Below are positions 1-8,365 of a DNA stretch of 64,000 nt, piece by piece. The DNA comes from Bog-756 sp963704585 (GTDB lineage: Bacteria; Actinomycetota; Acidimicrobiia; Acidimicrobiales; RAAP-2). Made by a program: the position numbers and the translations under genes. The notes under the pieces are model-generated. The model was not told the origin of the DNA. It ran no database searches and saw nothing but the letters and a program-made list of their open reading frames with translations. Within the stretch, counting starts at the first letter, position 1. Each line of letters opens with the position of its first letter. The stretch is from positions 496,001 to 560,000 of the forward strand of contig OY969919.1 in NCBI GenBank assembly GCA_963704585.1. The letters run 5' to 3'.

Positions 1-582
1 CTGGCAGAGCTGGAGCGCCTTCGACGCCGTGTTCGGATCGCCGAGCCCGGGGTCGGCGCCCGGGACGGCCGTCGGGTTCGCCGCGCTCCCGCTCGCCGTC
101 CACGGTCCCCCGCAGCCGGCTCCCTCGGCGACTGTCCACTGGCCCCCGCCCGCCGGCGCCATGAGGACCGCCTGCCCCGCGGGGACGCTCAGCCCCACCG
201 CCGGCACGCTGAACGCGGAGCCCGACGTCACGATCACGGTGTTGCCGTCGTTCTCGGTGAGTGCGACCCGGACCTGGGTCGCCTCCTGGGCGCCGCCGAG
301 CGTGGAGAGGGAGGTCCCGCCGTAGTAGTGCGCGACGATCGACTGGTACGGCGTGGAGGCGAGCGCGTCGCCGAGTGCGCCCCACTGCCCCATCCCGTGG
401 CCGTGGCCCCAGCCGTGGCCGGTCAGCGAGATCGTGGCGGAGGGATACGCCGCGGCCGGCGTCGTGGGAACGGCCACCGCGAGGAGCACGCCGGCGGTCG
501 CCGAGACCACCGCCGTGGTGACCCGCAGTCGCGTCCACCGGCGGCCGCCCCCCGATTGCTCACCGACGGTTCCGACACGCAC
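1..582 (-). CDS. SpoIID/LytB-type secreted protein, N-terminal part (cut by window edge)
   Basis: The reading frame is open from a GTG at 582 to the window edge, giving 194 codons without a stop. Residues 1-40 form a signal peptide with arginines followed by a hydrophobic stretch ending PAAA. Next comes GHGWGHGHGMGQWGA, the glycine/histidine signature of SpoIID/LytB proteins, and the companion motif IVAHYYGGTSL. Family members are secreted and act on or bind peptidoglycan. The GTG at 582 is preferred to the in-frame GTG at 594 because a TAGGGT -10 box at 593-598 leaves only ten bases before it, which suggests a leaderless start. The catalytic region lies outside the window, so activity cannot be judged. 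Confidence 0.75.
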   Translation of the reverse strand, partial: MRVGTVGEQSGGGRRWTRLRVTTAVVSATAGVLLAVAVPTTPAAAYPSATISLTGHGWGHGHGMGQWGALGDALASTPYQSIVAHYYGGTSLSTLGGAQEATQVRVALTENDGNTVIVTSGSAFSVPAVGLSVPAGQAVLMAPAGGGQWTVAEGAGCGGPWTASGSAANPTAVPGADPGLGDPNTASKALQLCQ

Positions 583-592
583 CTCACGAGCC

Positions 593-598
593 ACCCTA
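593..598 (-). promoter_or_regulatory. -10 box TAGGGT of the SpoIID-like gene
   Basis: TAGGGT on the minus strand, ten bases before the GTG at 582. It fits the actinobacterial TANNNT consensus and would give a very short leader. No clear -35 box is visible. Confidence 0.4.
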
Positions 599-647
599 CC
601 GTCGGCGCACGCTGACGACGGGGACGCTCGACCGCATGGGGCGCGAC

Positions 648-2906
648 TCAGTCCACCCCGGTGTTGAGCGACGAGAAGAGCTGCGGGATCGAACCGTAGA
701 ACGGAGCGTTGAAGGCGAACATCCCGCCGTCCGCGGCCACCATCCAGTAGCCGGCGCCACGCGGCGCGGTCGCCATCCCGACGACCGGCAGCACGAGCGA
801 GAGGTTCCCGGTCGAGCCGTAGAACGGCGCGCTCCCGAAGCTGAAGACGCCACCGTCGGAGGCGACCATCCAGTAGCCGGCGCCGCCGTTGGAGGCCATG
901 CCCACGATCGGACGGTTGAGCGGGTGGCCGCCCATCGAGCCGTCGAAGCCCGCGTCGCCGAACGCGAAGACCCCGCCGTCGGACGCGACCAGCCAGTAGC
1001 CGCGCCCGTCGGGCGTCGACGCCATCCCGACGACCGGCTGGTTGAGGACGAGCGCGCCGGTCGAGCCGTAGAAGCCGGCGTCCCCGAACGCGAAGATCCC
1101 TCCGTCGGACGCGACCAGCCAGTAGCCGTGCCCGTCGGGCGTGGACGCCATGCCGACGACCGGCCGGTTGAGCACGAGCGCGCCGGTCGAGCCGTAGAAG
1201 CCCGCGTCGCCGAAGGAGAAGAGCCCGCCGTCGGTGGCGACCTCCCAGTACCCGTGGCCGTCCGGCGTCGAGCTCATGCCCACGATCGGGCGGTTGAGCG
1301 GGTGGCCGCCCATCGAGCCGTAGAAGCCCGCGTCGCCGAACGCGAAGAGCCCGCCGTCGACGGCCACGTTCCAGTACCCCCGCCCGTCGCCGGTCGCCGC
1401 CATCCCGATGATCGGCTCGTTGAGGTGCGCGACGCCCGACAGGCTGGACCAGCCGGTCAGCTGCGGGTTCTGGTGGAACATCGGCCACGAGCGCTTGCCG
1501 AGCGAGCGGCCCTGCGAGCCGGCGACCTCGTAGTGCTGGACGATTCCGGCGTTGGTCGCGCCGTAGCCGGCGATGGTGATCCCGATGGTGCCGTTCGGGT
1601 CGATCGTCACGAGCGGCGAGTTCTGGAGGGCGATGGTTCCGGCGCCGAGGGTGGCCACCGGCTGGGCACTCCGACCGTCGTAGATCACCAGGCCGGCGGT
1701 GGTCGGGACGAGCACGTCGTTGTAGCCGCCGCCGGTCAGGTCGGCGGTCACGATGCCGCCGATGATCCGCCCGGGGGTGGCCTGCGGCCATCCGGGCATC
1801 GCGCCGCCGTTCGCCCCGTTGAGCGCCCAGACCAGCCCGCCCGAACCGGTGTCCGCGCCTTCGACGACCTCGACGTTGCCGTCGCCCTCGAGGTCGCCGA
1901 TGGCCGGGCTGTCGACCGTGTTGCCGCCGAGGTTGGCCGACCAGACCACGTTGCAGTGCGCGTCGGTCGCGTAGACGAGGTTGGAGTCCGAGGCGCCGGG
2001 ATAGTAGGAGCCGGTGCCGAACGCGATGCCGACCTGCCCGCCGGCGAGGAAGTTGCCGACCGCGGTGGAGGAGTCGATCGTCTGGTCGAAGCCGTGGTCG
2101 CAGATGAGGTTGCCGCCCGGACCGAGCACCCGGAGGTGCCCGCCGTTCGCATAGGTCTGGCCGTAGGCGATCCCCGCCGTGGAGTCGCCGCCCTCGACGA
2201 CCTCGGTCTGCCCGTTGCCGTAGAGATCGGCCAGCGACGGGGTGGAGAAGCCGCTGTCCGCGGTGAAGAAGGGCCAGCCGGGCATGACGCTGCCGTTGCC
2301 CGCGTTCATCGCGTACTCGTCCTGCCCGAGGGAGGGCGCCACTGCCGCGGTGACGCCGTTGAGGGGCCCGACCGCGAGCGACGCCTGCACGCCGTGGAGC
2401 CCGTTCGGGTCTGCCGCGTTGACCGCCCAGAGCGGCGAGCCGGTGTGGTTGAACGCGAAGTAGCCGCCGACCGAGGGCTGGGCCGCGTTTCCGGCGCCGA
2501 CGAGGACGTCGTCGGTCCCCGCGCCGTCCGGCGTGACCGACGGCGTCGAGTCGATCGGCGCGCCGAGGTGCGCCGGCCACCCGGCCACACCGCTGCCGTC
2601 CGAGAGGTGGAAGGCCCAGAGGTTGCCCGCACGGTCGCCCACCACCGCGGAAGGTCCGCCGCCGTCGAGCGTGGCGACCGACGGCGAGCTCTGCCCGACC
2701 GGCGCACCGCCGTCGGGAAGCTGCTGCTGCCAGACGAGCGTGGTGGCGAGCGAGTCGTGCGCCACGACCGGGGTGGACCCGTCGGCCGCGGAGGGCAGCG
2801 CGACCAGCCCGCCCGCGACCGCGAGCCCTGCGGCGCCGAGGGCGCGGGTCCAGCGACCCCGGGCTCGTCGTCCGTGCTGCTGTTCGCCAGCCCGTCGTGC
2901 ACCCAT
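648..2906 (-). CDS. secreted FG-GAP/beta-propeller protein with six C-terminal GYW repeats
   Basis: A 752-residue protein. The ATG at 2906 is chosen because GGAGGG lies seven bases upstream and a signal peptide follows (arginine-rich start, hydrophobic segment about residues 22-40). Residues 45 to about 480 contain repeated GDGxxE-like and TPSVTPDG-like strands typical of FG-GAP/VCBS beta-propellers. After about residue 495 come six units of about 42 residues with the core GYWxVAxDGGxFxFGDAGFYGS. This repeat is common in secreted actinobacterial proteins and probably forms a second propeller. No catalytic motif is visible, so a structural or binding role on the cell surface is inferred. The frame runs open far upstream of 2906, but that part is arginine-rich, has no signal peptide and overlaps the opposite-strand gene at 3072. 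Confidence 0.8.
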   Translation of the reverse strand: MGARRAGEQQHGRRARGRWTRALGAAGLAVAGGLVALPSAADGSTPVVAHDSLATTLVWQQQLPDGGAPVGQSSPSVATLDGGGPSAVVGDRAGNLWAFHLSDGSGVAGWPAHLGAPIDSTPSVTPDGAGTDDVLVGAGNAAQPSVGGYFAFNHTGSPLWAVNAADPNGLHGVQASLAVGPLNGVTAAVAPSLGQDEYAMNAGNGSVMPGWPFFTADSGFSTPSLADLYGNGQTEVVEGGDSTAGIAYGQTYANGGHLRVLGPGGNLICDHGFDQTIDSSTAVGNFLAGGQVGIAFGTGSYYPGASDSNLVYATDAHCNVVWSANLGGNTVDSPAIGDLEGDGNVEVVEGADTGSGGLVWALNGANGGAMPGWPQATPGRIIGGIVTADLTGGGYNDVLVPTTAGLVIYDGRSAQPVATLGAGTIALQNSPLVTIDPNGTIGITIAGYGATNAGIVQHYEVAGSQGRSLGKRSWPMFHQNPQLTGWSSLSGVAHLNEPIIGMAATGDGRGYWNVAVDGGLFAFGDAGFYGSMGGHPLNRPIVGMSSTPDGHGYWEVATDGGLFSFGDAGFYGSTGALVLNRPVVGMASTPDGHGYWLVASDGGIFAFGDAGFYGSTGALVLNQPVVGMASTPDGRGYWLVASDGGVFAFGDAGFDGSMGGHPLNRPIVGMASNGGAGYWMVASDGGVFSFGSAPFYGSTGNLSLVLPVVGMATAPRGAGYWMVAADGGMFAFNAPFYGSIPQLFSSLNTGVD
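668..1424 (-). repeat. six tandem ~126-bp coding repeats (GYW repeats)
   Basis: Six consecutive units of about 126 bp at the 3' end of the propeller gene, each encoding about 42 residues that begin LNxPxVGM and contain GYWxVAxDGG. Units 2-4 are the most alike at the DNA level, which suggests recent duplication or gene conversion; the last two are more diverged. Confidence 0.8.
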
Positions 2907-3060
2907 GCCGTCCCTCCGTCTCCGTCCCTGGGCCGCCCGCGCCCCGCCGGCCGGCGGCACCTCGCGGTATCGGCTCGTCGTGCGGCCAACTGAAACGCCC
3001 GCTCCGCCGGCCGGCCGGATGCCGAAGCCGGCCATGCCCCGTGCGGTCGGTGCCGCTCGG

Positions 3061-3066
3061 TACCCT
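3061..3066 (+). promoter_or_regulatory. -10 box TACCCT of the membrane glycosyltransferase-like gene
   Basis: TACCCT ends five bases before the ATG at 3072, which suggests a leaderless transcript. It lies in the 165-bp divergent region shared with the propeller gene (2907-3071). Confidence 0.4.
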
Positions 3067-3071
3067 GAGCC

Positions 3072-4827
3072 ATGGCCAGCGACGCCGCGGTGCGGGTCGA
3101 GGAGGTGCCGGTGCCGGTGCCCCCCTGGCCGGACGCCGCACAGGGAGCGTCCCGGAGGGCAGGGGCCGTCCTCGCGCCGGTGGCGGCCGCCGCGGCCACC
3201 CTGGTCGCTCGACTGGTGACGTCCGCGTCCGGTCCGACCGACTGGGACTCCGCGCAGTACGCGCTGGCCACCACCCGGTACGACGTGACCCACGGGCTTC
3301 CCCAGCCGCCCGGCTACTGGCTCTACGTCGTCTCCGGACGCGCGCTCGCCGTCCTGACCGGCCTCGGTGCGGTGCGCGCGCTCGTCGTCGTGGCGGCCCT
3401 CGCCTCCGCGGCGGGCGCCGGGCTCACCGTGGTGGCCGGACGCGACCTCGGCGGGACGTGGGTCGGCCTCGCCGCCGGGCTCGTGGTCGCCACGTCGCCG
3501 TTCGCGTGGTTCGCCGGCGCCGTGGTCGCGACCTACTCGTTCGACCTGCTGGCCTGTGCCCTCCTGCTCGTGCTGGCCTGGCGCGCCCGGCCGGGCAGCT
3601 GGCACGGCCTCGGCGCGGTCGTGGCACTCGCCCTGCTCGCCGGCTTCCGGCAGTCGGTCGTGCAGTCGTTCGCGCTGCTCGCCATCGTCGCGGTCGTCGC
3701 GTCGACCCGTTCGGTCGCACGCGCACTGGCGACCGCCGCCGCGGGCGCCGCGGCGGCGGCGATCTGGTTCGTTCCGATGGTCGTGGCCCAACCCGGCGGC
3801 CTGTCGGCCTGGACCCGTGCGACCCGCATCGAGGCGACGGGAGCCGCACGGGCGACTTCGGTCCTCGACCATGCGCCGGCCGGCGCGACCAACCTCGGGA
3901 CGTTCGCCGCGTCCACCGTGGTCGCGCTCGCTCCGCTGGCCGTGGTGGGCATCGGTGCGCTGGCGGTCCTCCTGGTGCGCCGCCTGCGCGCCCGCACACC
4001 GGCTCCCGCGGTGGGCGATCTGGCGGAGCGACCACCCCGGCCCTGGTACCAGCGTCGGGCCGCGGTGCTCGGCGCGGCCATCGTGCCGGCGGCCCTCCTC
4101 GTCTCGCTCGTGCAGTTCGCGAAGGGGGGGTACCTGCTCGCCTACCTCCCGGCGGCGGTGATCGCCCTGCTGTTGCCGGTCGGCCGCCTGCTCGACCCGA
4201 CCGGGCGCGGCGACCGCACCACGACCGGGTGGCTCGCCGTCGCCACGGTCGCCGTCGTGGCCGTCGCGGCGCTCGGCGCACAGCGGTTCCTCGACGGCAC
4301 GGGGATCCTCCCCGACCGTCTGGTGCGCGCCACCGGCGGCCTCTGGCTCACGCAACCGCGCTATCAGGCGCCTTACGAGGACACCCGTTCCGCGATCCGC
4401 ACCGCCGACGCGTACCGACCGCGCCCTGGCCGCGCTCGGGCCCGCGGTCCGTGCCGACCGTGACGTGGTGGCCTTCGACACTCCCGACGGGGGCGGCGGG
4501 ATCTATCGCAACGCCGGCTTCGAGCTCCCCTCCGACCGGATCGCGCTGCTCTCCCCCCGCGACGTGCTCTACAACGAGCACGACGGCGCCCTCTACTACG
4601 CATCCGGCACGACCATCGCGGTCGGGACGGCCGGCTCGGTCGTCCTCGTCGCGGCTCCCTCGCTGCCCGGCCTCGCCGCGCTCATCACCGGGGGCTTTGC
4701 GCTGCCGGTCGAGACCCGGGTGCCGATCGGCGGCTTCCGGGTGTTCCGCCTCATCCCCGGCGCGTCCGTCCTCGGGGTGACCGTCGTCGCGACCGCCGGG
4801 CCGCGCCCGCTCGGCACCGGCATCTGA
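3072..4827 (+). CDS. polytopic membrane glycosyltransferase-like protein (GT39/PMT style), apparent +1 frameshift near 4416
   Basis: The first frame (3072-4463) encodes a multi-spanning membrane protein. After a short cytoplasmic start comes DWDSAQYALATTRYD, then PQPPGYWLYV, the layout of an external acidic loop in GT39-type lipid-linked sugar transferases. About ten hydrophobic segments follow. The frame then ends in arginine-rich nonsense and a stop at 4461. Dropping one C in the cc at 4415-4416 joins it to the next frame as ADAY-DRALAALGPAV and continues smoothly to the TGA at 4825, giving about 584 residues. This is probably one gene with a single-base insertion, real or a sequence error. 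It is convergent with the glycan operon, so a role in surface glycan assembly is plausible, but the substrate is unknown. Confidence 0.65.
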
Positions 4828-6000
4828 TCAGGCGGCCGCGACCACCGACGTCACGAACGCGGCGTACCGGTCGACGACGACCGGCCACCGGAAGTGGGCG
4901 TCGACGTAGGCGCGACCTCGGTCGCCGAGCTCGTCCGCGAGTCCGGGATCACCGAGGAGCCGCTCGACCGCGACCTCGAAGGTCGCGTACTCCCCGAAGG
5001 CGAGCCCGCCCCCCGAGCGCGCGCAGTGCTCGGCGGTGGCCGCGCAGACGGCGTTGACGAGCACCGGGGTCCGGGCGCTCCACGCCTCGGCGACTACCAG
5101 GGAGAAGGCCTCGAACGGTGAGGGCGCGGCGAGAGCGACCGCGCCCTCGAGCAACGCCCACTTCTGGCCCTCCCCGACCGGGCCGAGCACGTCGACCTCG
5201 GGATGGCGGGGCGGCGCGTCGACCACCGGCCCTGCGAGCACGAGGCGCAGCGGGCCGGGGCGGCGCTCCTTGTAACGCGCGAACGACGCCGCGAGGAGCG
5301 ATGTCCCCTTGCGCGGCTCGACCCGTCCGAGGCAGAGGAGGAACGGTGCGTCGGGAACCACCGAGCGGTCTGGGGGCGGCAGCACGTCCGGGTCGTCGAC
5401 CCCGAGGCCGAGGAGGAGCTGGCGGTGGGAGGCGACCGGGAAGAGCTGCTGGACGAGCGCCCGCTCGGCCTCCGTCTGGAAGACCAGGCCGTCGGCCGCG
5501 TCGAAGACCGCGGGGAAGACCGGCAGGCGGAGGGCCGGTTCGTCGTGGGCGGCCGGATGGAGCACGGTCGGGACGTCGACTGCGCCGATCACCCGGACCG
5601 TGGTCGCGTAGAGGTAGGGATAGAACACCGCGGCGTCGGACGACGAGGCGGCGACCGTCTCGGCGATCGCCGGCAGCAGCGGGCCCTGCAGATCGATCCA
5701 CCGTTCGGCGTCCGCAAGGGTCGCCCGGCCGGGGTCCGCCAGGACGGCGGCGGAGAACGGGTGGAAGCCGGGATCGCGGCCCGCGCTCGACGCCAGCCGG
5801 TGGACGGTCACCCCGTTGATCGTCTCGGTTCCCGCGGGGAGGACGTCCTCCCAGGTGAGGAAGTCCTCGGCGCAGCCGGTGACCACGTCGACCTGCCAGC
5901 CCCTTCGCGCGACCAGGTGTTCGGCGAGGAGGCGCACCGCGGTCTCTGCGCCGCCGATGACGCCCGACCCGTAGCGCGGGACGACGAAAGCGAGCCGCAT
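4828..6000 (-). CDS. GT4 glycosyltransferase, type B (last gene of glycan operon)
   Basis: 390 residues from the ATG at 6000. The N-terminus FVVPRYGSGVIGGAETAVR is the glycine-rich donor/acceptor loop of GT-B fold enzymes. The C-terminal half has LGRVEPRKG and the EAFSLVVAEAW segment, matching the E-x7-E nucleotide-sugar site of GT4. It is a close paralog of the gene at 12127-13374, sharing GGAE, HPAAHDEPAL and CAATxEHC. It should act in the cytoplasm, adding a sugar to a lipid-linked glycan before export by the Wzm/Wzt pair upstream. It is the last gene of the operon and ends immediately next to the convergent gene at 3072-4827. Sugar specificity cannot be read from the sequence. Confidence 0.85.
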   Translation of the reverse strand: MRLAFVVPRYGSGVIGGAETAVRLLAEHLVARRGWQVDVVTGCAEDFLTWEDVLPAGTETINGVTVHRLASSAGRDPGFHPFSAAVLADPGRATLADAERWIDLQGPLLPAIAETVAASSSDAAVFYPYLYATTVRVIGAVDVPTVLHPAAHDEPALRLPVFPAVFDAADGLVFQTEAERALVQQLFPVASHRQLLLGLGVDDPDVLPPPDRSVVPDAPFLLCLGRVEPRKGTSLLAASFARYKERRPGPLRLVLAGPVVDAPPRHPEVDVLGPVGEGQKWALLEGAVALAAPSPFEAFSLVVAEAWSARTPVLVNAVCAATAEHCARSGGGLAFGEYATFEVAVERLLGDPGLADELGDRGRAYVDAHFRWPVVVDRYAAFVTSVVAAA

Positions 6001-7100
6001 GCCGGCCGCGTCGACGCCGCGCAGGCGGCGGCGAGCGCGGTGGCGAAGCCCTCGCGGACGTGCGGCAGGGCGAAGGCGGCGATCCGCTCGTCGGCCGCCG
6101 CGCGCAGTGCGCTGCGGAGCTCCTCGTCGTGGACGACACGGTCGATCGCCGCAGCGACCCGGAGCGGCTCCTTGTTGGGCAGGACGAGCCCGGCGCCTGC
6201 GAGCGTCTCGGGCACGGCCGTGGTGGAGGAGGCGACGATCGGCACCCGGTGCACCATCGCCTCGACGAGCGGCACGCAGAAACCTTCGTGGTTGGAGAGG
6301 CAGACGAAGGCGTCGGCTGCCGCGTAGTAGGCGACGAGCTCCTCGTGGCTCACCGAGCCCGCGAGGTCGACCGCGTCGAGGAGGCCGAGCTCGTCGGCGA
6401 ACCGCTCGACGGCGAGACGGTACTCGTCGCTGATGGCGCCGCCGACGAGGTGGAGCCGGGCGGACGGGTCGTAGAGGCGCCGGTAGGCCGCGAGCGCCTT
6501 CACCAGGTCGTGCTGGCCCTTGTGCGGCGAGACCTTTCCGACGAAGAGCAGGTCGGTGCCTCCCTCGGCCTTCTTCGCCCCGAGACGCGCTGCGAGCGCC
6601 GGGTCGGGCTCGCCCGCGAAGGCGTCGAGGTCGAGGAGGATCGGCAGCGTGGTGGTCGCCCGGTACCCCGCGTCCCGGAGCTCCTGCTCGTTGAAGCGCG
6701 AGTCGGCGATCGCGAACTCGGTCACCGGCGCGAGGTCGCGCAGCTGCGCCCGACCCCAACGCACCTCCTCCCCGACCGCGGGCAGCCACGCCTCGAGGAG
6801 GTCGGCCGGCGTGATGTTGTGGTAGTTCACGAACTTGCGTTCCGGACGCTCGCGGAACACGTCGGCCACGCCGCTGCCGATCGAGAGCTGGTAGAGGAGC
6901 ACGCGCCCCGACGAGGCGCGGTCGCCGAGCCGGCTCAGCGGAAAGCCGTCGGAGAGCCGGTCGGCGGTCGCGTTCGCGTAGAAGACGTCGGAGTCGTAGC
7001 CGTGCGCCCGGAGGAGGTCGCGGAGCTGGAGGACGTGCCCACCGATGGCGTCCCTGCTGGCCAGCGTCGGGACGACCTGGTCGATGCGCGTGACCGTCAC
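5808..7100 (-). CDS. GT4 glycosyltransferase, type A, with probable stop-loss extension
   Basis: The GTG at 7100 overlaps the wzt stop as GTGA. Residues 1-366 are a GT4 enzyme: N-terminal HVLQLRDLL region, VGKVSPHKGQHDLVKAL in the donor domain, and NHEGFCVPLVEAM as the E-x7-E motif. Type-A paralogs lie at 9948-11153 and 13371-14465; the latter is 364 residues. Here the frame runs 64 residues further, 193 bp into the next gene, as a serine/arginine/proline-rich tail typical of an out-of-frame reading. If base 5997 were T on the plus strand, codon 368 would be TGA and form the usual ATGA overlap with the next gene, whose Arg codon would remain Arg. The tail is therefore probably a recent stop loss. 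Confidence 0.8.
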   Translation of the reverse strand: MTVTRIDQVVPTLASRDAIGGHVLQLRDLLRAHGYDSDVFYANATADRLSDGFPLSRLGDRASSGRVLLYQLSIGSGVADVFRERPERKFVNYHNITPADLLEAWLPAVGEEVRWGRAQLRDLAPVTEFAIADSRFNEQELRDAGYRATTTLPILLDLDAFAGEPDPALAARLGAKKAEGGTDLLFVGKVSPHKGQHDLVKALAAYRRLYDPSARLHLVGGAISDEYRLAVERFADELGLLDAVDLAGSVSHEELVAYYAAADAFVCLSNHEGFCVPLVEAMVHRVPIVASSTTAVPETLAGAGLVLPNKEPLRVAAAIDRVVHDEELRSALRAAADERIAAFALPHVREGFATALAAACAASTRPACGSLSSSRATGRASSAAQRPRCASSPNTWSREGAGRSTWSPAAPRTSSPGRTSSPREPRRSTG

Positions 7101-8362
7101 GAAGCGGACTCCTCCCAGCCGGCGAGGGGTACGACCTGCGGCCCGACCACGGGGACCTCGTCGGTGCGCTCGGCCGATCGCTGGCGGAAGCTCACGTCGA
7201 GGGGGAGCCGGACCCGGCCGGTCGCGCGGCCCGGGTTCACCACCTCGAACTTGGTCACCTGGTCCTTCCAGTCGTAGATCGCCGTCTCGGTCGCGCTGCG
7301 GACCCCGACGCTGACGGAGTAGGTGCCGTCGAGGAGCGGCACCTCGGCGAAGTGGAAGCGCACGATGCCGCCACCCTCGGGGACCTCCATCGAACAGGCC
7401 GGGTCGTCCGGGTCGGACGCGAAGACGAGCTCGTTCGCGTCGTCGTGGATCGCGATGGTGGCCAGGGCGTTCGGGACCGCGGTGAGGCTGTCGAGCTCGG
7501 CGACGACCGTGAGGGCCTCACCGGGGTACATCGCGGCGCGCGAGCCGCTGCCGCCGTGCTCGGCCCGCACGGACCCGATCGCGAAGACGTTGCCCTCGAT
7601 CCCGCCGGTCGTCGAGCCCTCAAGGGTGCCGACCCCGAGCAGGTCGGCGAGGAAGACGCGGATCGCCTCCCCCGGCTCGTCCACGGTGATCACCTTGCCG
7701 TGGTTCATGACCATCACCCGGTCGCTGTTCTGGCGGATGGTGTCGGTGGCGTGGCTCACCACCACGATGGTCCGACCCTCCCGCTGGAACCGCTTCACGT
7801 GGTCGAGGCACTTTCGTTGGAAGGCCGCGTCGCCGACCGCCAGGACCTCGTCGACCAGCAGGACGTCGGGCTGCACGTTCACCGCGACCGCGAAGCCGAG
7901 GCGCACGTACATGCCCGACGAGTAGAACTTGACCTGGTTGTCGATGAACTCCTCGAGCTCGGCGAAGGCGACGATGTCGTCGAACCGCTTCTCGATCTCC
8001 GGGCGCGAGAGGCCGAGGAGCGAACCGTTCAGGTAGATGTTGTCGCGGCCGGTGAGGTCGGGCTGGAACCCGGCGCCGAGCTCGAGCATCGCGGCGAGGC
8101 TCCCCCGGACCCGGATCTCACCGGAGGTTGGCTTGAGGATGCCCGCGATGCACTTGAGCAGCGTCGACTTCCCGCAGCCGTTGCGTCCGAGGATGCCGAA
8201 GGTCTCGCCCTGGTTGACCTCGAGGTTCACGTTCTGCAACGCCCAGAAGGGGGTGTAGGGCATCCTCCCCCCGTGGATGACCCGCTCCTTCAGCGAGGTG
8301 TGCTTCTCGCTGTAGAGCTTGAACTGCTTGGAGATGTCGGCGACCTCGATCGCGACGGCCAC
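7097..8362 (-). CDS. wzt: Wzt-type polysaccharide ABC exporter ATPase with C-terminal binding domain
   Basis: 421 residues from a GTG at 8362, three bases after the permease stop. Walker A GRNGCGKST is at 59-67, an ABC signature of the YSSGM type at 147-151 as in Wzt/TagH/RfbE proteins, Walker B VLLVDE at 167-172, and the switch His at 204. Residues from about 250 form a beta-rich C-terminal domain like the Wzt carbohydrate-binding domain that reads the finished chain end. It pairs with the permease at 8366-9352 to export an undecaprenyl-linked glycan. It overlaps the downstream glycosyltransferase by four bases. The symbol is by family; the actual glycan is unknown. Confidence 0.9.
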   Translation of the reverse strand: MAVAIEVADISKQFKLYSEKHTSLKERVIHGGRMPYTPFWALQNVNLEVNQGETFGILGRNGCGKSTLLKCIAGILKPTSGEIRVRGSLAAMLELGAGFQPDLTGRDNIYLNGSLLGLSRPEIEKRFDDIVAFAELEEFIDNQVKFYSSGMYVRLGFAVAVNVQPDVLLVDEVLAVGDAAFQRKCLDHVKRFQREGRTIVVVSHATDTIRQNSDRVMVMNHGKVITVDEPGEAIRVFLADLLGVGTLEGSTTGGIEGNVFAIGSVRAEHGGSGSRAAMYPGEALTVVAELDSLTAVPNALATIAIHDDANELVFASDPDDPACSMEVPEGGGIVRFHFAEVPLLDGTYSVSVGVRSATETAIYDWKDQVTKFEVVNPGRATGRVRLPLDVSFRQRSAERTDEVPVVGPQVVPLAGWEESAS

Positions 8363-8365
8363 CGC

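Noticed and set aside
668..1424. possible CRISPR array
   Set aside because: The repeats are 126 bp, contiguous, in frame and encode the GYW protein repeat; there are no spacers.
636..2993. 785-codon open frame on the plus strand opposite the propeller gene
   Set aside because: Composition is that of an antisense shadow (Arg, Gly, Asp, Val), and the minus-strand frame has a signal peptide, repeats and a ribosome binding site.
2907..4481. N-terminal extension of the propeller protein upstream of 2906
   Set aside because: The extension is arginine/glycine-rich, overlaps the real plus-strand membrane gene and would hide the signal peptide.
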